Below, piece by piece: positions 55,880 through 64,000 of a stretch of 64,000 bases of DNA; the stretch's first letter is position 1; each line of letters opens with the position of its first letter. The position numbers and the translations under genes are program-made. Under the pieces are notes generated by a model. The model was given only the letters and a program-made list of their open reading frames with translations, was not told the origin of the DNA and ran no database searches. The stretch is taken from contig NC_039359.1 in the NCBI RefSeq assembly GCF_003573695.1, positions 116,381,849 to 116,445,848 on the forward strand, in the 5' to 3' direction. The stretch is from Papaver somniferum (Eukaryota; Streptophyta; Magnoliopsida; Ranunculales; Papaveraceae).

Positions 55880-56253
55880 ATGACCGAAAGATTCATCCTC
55901 GTTGTTCTAGTTCTGATCACGATGGCTACGACGTCTTTTGCTCTGCTCGAAATAAATCAAAATACTCGTAAGTATACATAATAAACTTGTTTTGGTTCTT
56001 GTTGTAATGACAGATAAACCTCCAACCGGTATATTTTGATTGTCAATGGTTTTTGGTTGGCCTACGAGAAAGCTGATGTTGTGATTATTGTTTTTTTCTT
56101 TTTTCCCGCTCTTTTCATTTTATTATTATTCTCTTCGTAGCCAAGCGTGATATTGCCCATGAAGCATGGCAAACGTTTCTTGATATTGTTGAGGATGCTC
56201 TTGGACGGGGTGATAAGGAAAAACCTTGGACGTATCACTTCATGGGGCTATAA
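55880..56253 (+). CDS. Small secreted peptide precursor, two exons, unrecognised family
   Basis: Exon 1 is 55880-55967 and exon 2 is 56141-56253, joined through GT (55968) and AG (56139-56140). Together they give 201 nt and 66 residues plus TAA. Exon 1 encodes MTERFILVVLVLITMATTSF followed by ALLEINQNT, a textbook signal peptide with predicted cleavage near residue 21. Exon 2 encodes a basic PKRD start, an amphipathic helix (HEAWQTFLDIVEDALGRG) and the tail KEKPWTYHFMGL. The mature part has no cysteine, so it is not a defensin or other Cys-rich peptide. A TATA box sits about 150 bp upstream. The split after the signal peptide plus 8 residues, the intact splice sites and the open second exon argue for a real gene. 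It could be a signalling or antimicrobial peptide precursor. No family is recognised. Confidence 0.65.
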
Positions 56254-56457
56254 AGAGATACTTGAAGGAGTATTGGAAAGATCAAAAATGAAAGTCACAA
56301 AATTATAGGTTTTGTATAATCTCGGTAAATTCATAATGTTGATACCGGCGTATTATACTTAGCAAGCATTAACTTATTTATCTATATTAAGATTTATATA
56401 TAAATTATTCGGTTAAAAGTACTTTATGAGTTTCAAAGCCATGGAACATAAAAAGTA

Positions 56458-56538
56458 ATCCCTCCGTTTCAAAATAATATGCTGGTTTTATGTGTAAATT
56501 GTACGTGCAAACAATCCATTATTTTAAAACGGAGGAAG
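56458..56538. mobile_element. Short Stowaway-like MITE
   Basis: TCCCTCCGTTTCAAAATAAT and ATTATTTTAAAACGGAGGAA form terminal inverted repeats in an 81-bp element with TA on both sides (56456-56457 and 56539-56540). It lies downstream of the peptide gene. Confidence 0.7.
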
Positions 56539-56943
56539 TATATTATTCGCTTCTTGTCATGCATTTTCATTTTTTTACCATGTTGAAACCAAAAGCATGA
56601 TCAAAATTGTGGAGTTACCAGATCGGTTAACCGATAAACTAAAATATAAAATTGTTGGAGACTATTTCTAGTAGTGTCGGTAGAGGAAGAAAACATAAAC
56701 GGTGAAACTTCGCCAACATGGTTTCCGTTCTTGAACCAAACATACAGGGTTCAGCAGCCATAAAGACGAGTAAATAACTCTTACAGAAGAAGAAATTTAT
56801 TATGGGGTCTCCTTGTACTTTTCTACTTGGGTGTTGTTTATGAAATTGTTTGTATTAGAAACTTTGTCCCGACCCTTATGGGCGATGACACGAACATCAT
56901 AGTAAGGCTTTTGCTCAGTTCGTTATTTGTCATGGCACTAGCA

Positions 56944-57282
56944 TAACAGAAATAATGCTATGATCTGTTACTTCATCAGATCACACAAATAGAGAAGAAA
57001 TCAGAAGAGAAAGAACTGGAATATTGCTGAATTCTATTTCTCAATTTAACTAGTTGTGTTGATTGATTTCTTCAATACATTGCAGACTCAATTTATACTA
57101 GTTGAGAACATGACTCACTACTAACAGACTCCTACAAACCAGCAACAACGACTCACGACTTCCACTACTACTGACACGTTCAAAGCAAGACTGAAGACAC
57201 TACTACTGACACGTTCAAAACAGAACTGAAGACTAACAAATAACTGAAAACACATACACGAACTAGGCACTAATTTTTGACA
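56944..57282 (-). repeat. 3' LTR of the young copia element
   Basis: 339 bp. Minus-strand TATA-like TATAAATTG near 57089-57098. A direct repeat ACTACTACTGACACGTTCAA occurs twice inside (about 57161-57180 and 57200-57219). Same sequence as 61464-61802 by eye. Confidence 0.95.
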
Positions 57283-57412
57283 CTCCCCCTTAGTGCATAG
57301 TTACGGTCAATTACTCCAAGAAGGTTCCTAAATTTTCAAACTTAACTCTTCCAAGTGCTTTGGTAAAGACATCTGCAACTTGTTCTTCACTTGGAATGTT
57401 CTGCAGCTCTAT

Positions 57413-60400
57413 TTATCGATCAAGCACCTTCTCACGAACAAAATGATGTTGAATTTCGATGTGTTTGCTGCGAGCGTGAAACACCGGGTTTGCTGCAAGC
57501 TGCATTGCACTCTGGTTATCACATTTGATAGGTACTGAATAGTCTACCTTGTTGCTGATATCACCAATCAATCTTTTCAGCCAAATGCACTCCTGTGTAG
57601 CCATAGTTGATGCCACATATTCAGCTTCAGTGCTTGAAAGTGCCACAGTACGTTGCTTTTTACTGCACCGGGAAACTGCTGCTGAACCCATATAGAAACA
57701 ATATGCAGTAGTTGAGCGCCTGTCATTCATATCACCAGCCCAATCTGCATCAACGAATCCGTGCAACGAACACTCTTTACTTCCTGTGTACATAAGACCA
57801 TACTCCAAAGTACCTTTGACATAACGTAGAACTCTTTTTGCTGCAATCCAGTGAGACACACAAGGTTTCTCCATAAACTGAGAAACAACTCCAACATCAT
57901 ACAGAATATCAGGCCTTGTGATAGTTAAATAGATTAAACTACCCACAAGTTGTCTATATAAGGTTGGATCCTTCAATAACTTCCCTTCATCTTTCAATAA
58001 TTTGAGACCAGCCTCCATAGGTGTAGCCATTGGTTTTGCATCATCCATGCCAAAACGCTTCATTAAACTGGTAGCATACCCCTTTTGAGAAACAAAATAA
58101 CCATCTGCCTTTTCTATTTCAAGCCCCAGAAAGCATCCAACTTCTCCCAAGTTTTTCATTTCAAACCGAACGGATAAGTTATCTTGAAGACGTGCAATTT
58201 CAGCAACATCGTCTCCCGTAATTATCATATCATCACGTATAACAATATCATGGTACACATATTTGTTTTCAATTTAACAAATAAGCTAGAATCTGATTCC
58301 GAAATCTTAAAGCCACAGAAAGTAAGATATTCAGAAATCTTACCATACCAAGCACGTGGAGCTTGCTTAAGACCGTACAACGCCTTATTTAGTCGACAAA
58401 CGTAATCAGGGTACTGCTCTGAGATAAAACCTTGGGGCTGCTCCATAAAGATTTCTCGATCCAGTTCACCATAGAGGAATGCATTTTTGACATCAAACTG
58501 CCACATATTCCAGGAGTTGTGCGCTGCAAATGAAATGACGCTTCTTACTGTTACCATTTTTGCGACAGGACTGAATGTCTCTTCATAATCCAACCCATAA
58601 TTTTGTGAGAACCCACGAGCAACTAGGCATGCCTTGTATCGATCAACAGCTCCGTCAGCCTTCTTCTTTAACTTGTAAACCCATTTACAGGTTACTAGCT
58701 CGGTATCTTTAGGCTTTGGTACTAACTCCCACGTGTTGTTCTTCTTGAGGGCTGGGATTTTCTCTTTCATCGCATCCTCCCATTTTGAATTTCCTTGAGC
58801 TTCTTTGTAGCATGAGGGCTCAAGTCCAGTCATATTTCCTGAAAGAAAACATGATGTCACAGTACAAGGGTTTAATTGAATCACATAATCTTTGAGATGC
58901 TTAGGTTGCTTTCTTGATCTTGTTGACCTCCTAGAAGAATCTTCTTGCTGATTTGAATCATCAGAGTTGCTCCCCCTACTACTTGTAATATCACCATCAG
59001 TTGTCACCTCTTGGTTTCTCACTGAATTTTCTCCATCCACAGCAACGGGATCATCAATTTCATCCTCCAAGTTGGTAACCATGTTAGGAATAGTGTAATA
59101 ATTTGATACCTCGTCGAATATCATATCTCGAGAGGTGACACACTTCTTCGTCTCTGGATTCATACATTTCCACCCTTTCCTACATGGGTCATAACCCACA
59201 AAGATGCATTTTCTAGCTTTTGGGTCTAGTTTTGTTCTGTTGCTTTTAGGCACATGTACATAACATATAGACCCAAATACACGAAAATAACTCACATCTG
59301 GTTTTTTATGAAATAGAATTTCAAATGGAGATTTTTCGGTACCTGGCCATGGCGGAAATCGATTTACCACGTGACAAGAACACTGCATTGCTTCTGCCCA
59401 AAACTCTCTAGGAAGGTTCTTATCGTGCAACCATGATAGACTCATCGAGGTGAGGTGTGCGATCTTCCGTTCTGCTACTCCATTCTGTTGTGGGGTACTT
59501 GGGCATGTCATTTGTCGTCGAATGCCATGATGACTGCAGTAGGTTAGAAACTCGTCTGACATATATTCACCTCCATTGTCTGTTCGCAAACACTTTATTT
59601 TTGACCCAAACTCCTTCTCTACGTTGTTCTTGAATTCCATAAACCTTGAGAAGACTTCGCTTTTGTTTTCCATAAAGTACACCCATGTGTATCTTGAATA
59701 GTCGTCGACAATGATCAACATATAATGAAGGCCACTGTAACTTGGAGTTCTGGTCGGACCGGTGACATCTGAGTGTAATAATTCAAACATTTTTGATGAC
59801 CGGTTAACTGAACTTTTAAACGGAAGACGATGAGATTTACCGTATTGGCATCCTTGGCAGATGACATATTGTTGTATTCTCTCCAGATCAGGTACACCAT
59901 CAAGTAGTTTCTTTGAAGAGATTTGTTGCAGCAGCTGATTTCCAATATGGCCCAATCTTTCATGCCAAATAGATGCACGATCATTCCTCCCAGTATTCTC
60001 TACAAAGGCTTCACTTGCAGTCATAACAAACAAGGACTCCTTCTTCTTTCCAGTGAGAATAATGTCACCTGTTAACGATTTAATATTCTCGATAATCTTT
60101 ACGTCTTCAGGACCAAAAAGAACATACCTTCCCGACTTGGTTATCTGAGGAACAGACAGAAGGTTCTTTTTCAGTCCGGGCACATGATATACATTATCCA
60201 CATCTACGTTATCTCCATTTCGTTTTTTAACTATGACATTCAGCTTCCCTTCATTCACTACTGGATGCACCGAGTTATCAGCTGTAACGATTGCTCTCCC
60301 TCCATCATGTCTACGGACATCCGAAAGTAAGGACTCGTTTCCAGTTGCATGATGTGAGCAACCAGAATCGACAATCCATTCCTTCGTATAATCAATAGAG

Positions 60401-61347
60401 ACATTTTCATTACACAACTTTTTACTCTCCTTCATATCAGCAACTTCAATTGAAAAACATTGCTCCCATTTAGGGTCATCATCCTTCTTTTCATGGACGA
60501 CATTCGCATTTTCATCCACGAGCTTTGCACGATATCTCTGCTGGGTGTGACCACGTCTTCCACACCTAACACACTCAAGCCATTCTTCATATCTCGTGCG
60601 ACAATTTCTTGCTATGTGATTAGGCTTCCCGCATTTGTGACATTTAAAAATCTTCTTTCCACGGACCTCCATCTCTCCATCAGCATCTCTTGATTTTTCT
60701 TTGGTGAAAAGTACATCTTCTGAACTGTGGTTTCTTGACATTTGCTTCATCAACGCCTCTTGGTTTGAGAGAAGATTTTCTAAATCAATGATGGACGGTT
60801 GAGTTGTCCACCCTTGAATACTGGAAATAAAAGGCATGAATTCTTTTCTCAAGCATCGAATTATATAACGCCGCATTCTTGCCTCACTGATCTTCTCCTC
60901 CTCATCCAGTTCTGAAATTTCAGCACAAAGGTTTTTGATTTTCAGAAATAAATCAGAGATGGACATACCTCCTTGACTTAATGTCGCAAGCTCATTCTCA
61001 AGAAATTGTAACTTGGCAGTATTCTTCTTCATATTCAACCTTTCAAGGTTATCCCAAATTTGTTTTGGCGAAATCTCATCACGAACATGATCAATATACT
61101 CCTTACTGATTGATGTTCGCAAGGCATAGAGAGCTTTTCCGCATTTTATCTTCCACTTCCTACGTGCTTCAGCATTATCTTGAGTGTCGTCAGGAATAAC
61201 ATCAACACCACTTACAAGATCCCACAGGTCTTGACCTTGCAGATAGGCCTCCATACACAAACGCCAATACTTGTAATTGTTACCTACAAGCTTCTCCACA
61301 CATACTTGAGCCGAATTACCACCATTCATCTTCACAGACAAGAACAA
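57413..61347 (-). pseudogene. Copia gag-pol, one frameshift in the RT catalytic box
   Basis: 61347 to 58225 (1040 codons) then 58258 to 57413 (281 codons, other frame). In order: gag N-terminal domain (VEKLVGNNYKYWRLCMEAYL), knuckle CHKCGKPNHIARNC and a second knuckle with its last Cys changed (CVRCGRRGHTQQRY), protease WIVDSGCSHHATG, GAG-pre-integrase IWHERLGHIG with CQGCQYGK, integrase core Asp in LLHSDVTGP, Asp in CLRTDNGGEY and Glu in NGVAERK. RT has FQFDVKNAFLYGELDREIF-like and ALYGLKQAPRAWYGK motifs, then RNase H (STEAEYVASTMA, KCDNQSAMQLAANP, HIEIQHHFVREKV). The frame breaks inside the YVDD codons near 58225-58232, where one base is missing. Otherwise no stops. The second frame ends at 57413 close to the polypurine tract. 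Confidence 0.92.
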
Positions 61348-61365
61348 AAAACTAGACTTCTCTCT

Positions 61366-61369
<4 letters not shown>

Positions 61370-61401
<32 letters not shown>
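61370..61401. repeat. Poly-T tract in the copia leader
   Basis: About 32 consecutive T (A on the element's sense strand) between the primer site and the gag start. Length is likely unstable. Confidence 0.9.
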
Positions 61402-61406
<5 letters not shown>

Positions 61407-61463
61407 ATAGCAAACTAGTTGTACTCGAACAAACAGGTTTCTCTCAACCTGCTCTGATGACCA

Positions 61464-61802
61464 TAACAGAAATAATGCTATGATCTGTTACTTCATCAGA
61501 TCACACAAATAGAGAAGAAATCAGAAGAGAAAGAACTGGAATATTGCTGAATTCTATTTCTCAATTTAACTAGTTGTGTTGATTGATTTCTTCAATACAT
61601 TGCAGACTCAATTTATACTAGTTGAGAACATGACTCACTACTAACAGACTCCTACAAACCAGCAACAACGACTCACGACTTCCACTACTACTGACACGTT
61701 CAAAGCAAGACTGAAGACACTACTACTGACACGTTCAAAACAGAACTGAAGACTAACAAATAACTGAAAACACATACACGAACTAGGCACTAATTTTTGA
61801 CA
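61464..61802 (-). repeat. 5' LTR of the young copia element
   Basis: 339 bp, no difference seen from 56944-57282. The right boundary is followed by TSD TAGCA. Confidence 0.95.
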
Positions 61803-61864
61803 TAGCAGTGGTGAATTTCTAGGGATAACTGCTCAAAATATCAATTACTACCACAATCAAGTGA

Positions 61865-63025
61865 TTGGTGAAGGAATTCTGAACGAAAGTATTTTAGAGA
61901 TGCATGGGTTTGTTGGATAATCGTATAAAAGGCGATCACTTGGATGTTTAAGTGATGTGTTTGAAATTTTTTTTAAGCATGTTACTAGGTGTCATATGTT
62001 CATTTAATCGCCTAAAATTTTCATGGGACATGACCAGCAATACTCTATGGTTCAGTGAATCAACTTCACCCACAAGTGCTCAGCGTTGCATATTTGCATC
62101 AAAGTATGCATCTGCCTTCTCTCTTAAGGCTTTATGCAACAGAAGTCTTCACCTTCTTTCTCTCTAACTCCTGATGCCCCATAAACATAAGAGGTTTTCC
62201 ATGCATCAATTCAAATTGACAATCACGCACAATCATTGTGCATCACTTGCCTGGACTGTAATAGACCTCCTTCACCTAATCTGTTCAACGTCCTCGTTGA
62301 ACGCAACCAAGTATACTCTCTATACTGGTCTCATTCTTCGCTACATGCACTTTGAGAACCCTTTCTGAAATTCAACAATCTTTGCTAGCTTTTGCAAAAC
62401 GCCCTTAACTAACTTCCATGTCTTAGCATCAGCATCACTTAGTGTTTGGTGAAGGAGTTCTGAACGAATTTTTTTTAGAGATGCATGGGTTTGTTGGATA
62501 ATCGTATAGAAGGCGATCATTTGGATGTTTAAGTGATGTGTTTGAAATGTTTTTAAGCATGTTACTAGGTGTCACATGCCCATTTAATCGCCTAAAATTT
62601 TCATGGGACATGACCGGCAATACCCTGTGGTTCAGTGAATCAGCTTCACCCACAAGTTCTCAGCCTTGCATATTTGAATCAAAGTATGCATCTGCCTTCA
62701 CTCATAAGGCTTTATGCAACAAAAGTCTTCACCTTCTTTCTCTATAACTCTTCATGCCCCCATAAGCATAAGAGGTTTTCCATGCATCAATTCCAATTGA
62801 CAATCACGCACAATCATTGTGTATCACTTTCCTGGACTGTAATAGACATCCCTCACCTAATCTGTTCAACGTCCTCGTTGAACGCAACCAAGTATACTCG
62901 CTATACTGGTCTCATTCTTTGCTACATGCACTTTGAGAACCCTTTCTGAAATTTAGCAATCTTTGCTAGCTTTTGCGAAACGCCCTTAACTAACTTCCAT
63001 GCCTTAGCATTAGTATCACTTAGCT
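61865..63025. repeat. 581-bp tandem duplication
   Basis: Unit 1 is 61865-62445 and unit 2 is 62446-63025. Both start TTGGTGAAGGA-A/G-TTCTGAACGA (the tail of the membrane-protein pseudogene) and end TTAGCAT-C/T-AG-C/T-ATCACTTA. Differences are scattered single bases and small indels. The part after the pseudogene tail is not recognised. Paired open frames (62174-62368 and 62635-62949) are not convincing proteins. Confidence 0.88.
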
Positions 63026-64000
63026 TTACTTCCTTGCCATTGATCCTATTAACTTGAATTTTGTTGTTGCGTTGCCATACGTTCTAACTCCACATTAAAT
63101 TGTATATCAATACTCAAATGCAAACTGGAAATTCCTTTTGCTAATTCCCTGAATTATGCTTGAATTTCACTTGAATCATTTGTTCCTAAGTGTACGCAAG
63201 CAATGATTCTTCCCAACTGATCATAATGATCATTGCCATGGTCTTATGCCTTCACTTTCCGATTTTAGTTGCACCACACAACATAATAGGACTTATTCAA
63301 GACTCGGCCTTATGCTTCAATCATGTCGCGCCTTCGCTAAACATGCCATGCCTTAAGGTATGCAACTTATGATTCGATACCACTCTGGTATGCGCCACAA
63401 TCTATAGTCTTGGCTGCACTTTGCAAGCATCAACCGTTTTACTAGATTTTGCCTCCAAATCATATTGCAAACTTCACCTTCTTGGACTTGCATCATTTGT
63501 ATGCCAAAGAACCAACACCTCGTTGTTCTTTGCTTGCATTGTCGCAACACCTTCATTGAAATGCATGACTTTGGTATAGCCATAACTTAGGATTACCCGG
63601 GACATCCCACCGCCACTTTGGACAAGGCATCCTCTTCACGCGCCTTTGAAACCAGCAGAGCCTTACTTGCTCTTTCAAACTGCTACGCTTTAATGTGGCG
63701 AAAAAACAACATCATGTTCTTCCTAACTATTAGTTACTCTTAACTCATATACTTGATGGACTTACATCTTCATTCTTGCTGCGTTACTCCATGTTATCGC
63801 TGCCAAAAGCCGTCGCACTTCCACATAACTCTCAACAACAAACTCTTCTATGCCACCAACTCTATTTGCTTCTTTCACTTTCAGCATCTTCTATTGCATA
63901 TTTTGGCTTAATATGCTTTGTAGCATCTTCCACGACGAAAGAGACAAGAACTCTCGTCTCAAATACCCTCATTCACTGCTACCTTACATAGAGAGACAAT
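63026..64000. other. Right-edge region, no gene identified
   Basis: Continuous with the unit downstream of the pseudogene tail. No recognisable domain on either strand. Composition is more GC-balanced than the spacers, and minus-strand segments such as 63583-63353 look like worn coding sequence without family features, so a decayed transposable element is possible. Confidence 0.3.

Larger units (their letters stand above)
56944..61802 (-). mobile_element. Young Ty1/copia retrotransposon with apparently identical LTRs
   Basis: 4859 bp. LTRs are 56944-57282 and 61464-61802 (339 bp each). I found no difference between them on reading. TSD TAGCA at 56939-56943 and 61803-61807. On the minus strand the LTR runs TGTCAAAAATTAG to CTGTTA (TG...TA). 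The polypurine tract (minus GGGGGAG) abuts the left LTR at 57283-57290. The primer site, a variant of GCTCTGATACCA with one extra base (about 61450-61463), abuts the right LTR. The polyprotein is nearly intact, with one frameshift. LTR identity implies very recent insertion. Confidence 0.95.
56700..61960 (+). pseudogene. Partial copy of the membrane-protein gene, split by a copia insertion
   Basis: 56700-56943 and 61803-61950 together correspond to the C-terminal third of the gene at 52888-53961, beginning at FANMVSVLEPN. There is an in-frame TAA after the SK of the KKSKQLL region and a frameshift in the next membrane segment, so it was dead or partial. The two halves are separated exactly by the copia element (56944-61802) with TAGCA duplicated. 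The final EGILNES and LEMHGFVG parts are recognisable before a stop. Confidence 0.85.

Noticed and set aside
61865..63025. CRISPR-like or satellite array
   Set aside because: Only two long units without short regular spacers; simply a tandem duplication.

Overview
The window is plant nuclear DNA. It is AT-rich and has intron-containing genes with GT/AG junctions, a nuclear tRNA with internal promoter boxes, and many plant-type LTR retrotransposons, hAT elements and Stowaway MITEs. The conserved genes look eudicot. A poppy-family source is only an impression from the repeat style. About two thirds of the window is transposable-element DNA, much of it nested.

Layout. 1-4597: 5' part of a minus-strand Athila-like Ty3/gypsy element (decayed gag, leader, 1.7-kb LTR) that runs off the left edge. 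4598-8559: remnant of a hAT transposon, probably the Athila element's target. 9711-18784: the main genic island, with a WEB-family coiled-coil gene (10934-13384) and a sucrase/ferredoxin-like gene with a C-terminal membrane anchor (14820-18784). A long fold-back element lies between them and a Stowaway MITE lies in the second gene's last intron. 19109-19852: non-autonomous hAT with a perfect 8-bp target duplication. 20545-21452: decayed 3' end of a non-LTR retrotransposon whose motifs resemble an R2-type nuclease. 23881-25890: truncated SIRE LTR. 26783-28835: rearranged duplicated segments, including fragments of a candidate MED26-like gene.

29226-47031: a 17.8-kb nest. A minus-strand SIRE-lineage Ty1/copia element inserted between parts of the second MED26-like copy. 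It later received a plus-strand gypsy-type solo LTR (34239-36121, TSD GAGGC) and a non-autonomous gag-only LTR element (37514-44245, TSD ACTTT). That element's 5' LTR carries a patch copied from its own internal region.

47948-51663: MITEs, an LTR-like remnant and a 1.2-kb TIR element filled with a CG-rich short tandem repeat. 52888-56253: second genic island with a multi-pass membrane protein gene, a tRNA-Pro(UGG) and an unannotated-looking two-exon gene for a 66-aa secreted peptide. 56700-61960: decayed partial copy of the membrane-protein gene, split by a very young Ty1/copia element whose two 339-bp LTRs look identical but whose reverse transcriptase has a one-base deletion in the catalytic box. 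61865-63025: a 581-bp tandem duplication that includes the tail of that pseudogene.

The host genes do not form a pathway. They are independent single-copy or tandem genes in repeat-rich DNA. The best candidates for something undescribed are the secreted peptide gene, the R2-like nuclease remnant, the templated-filler LTR, and the short palindrome that covaries within and between unrelated LTR families.
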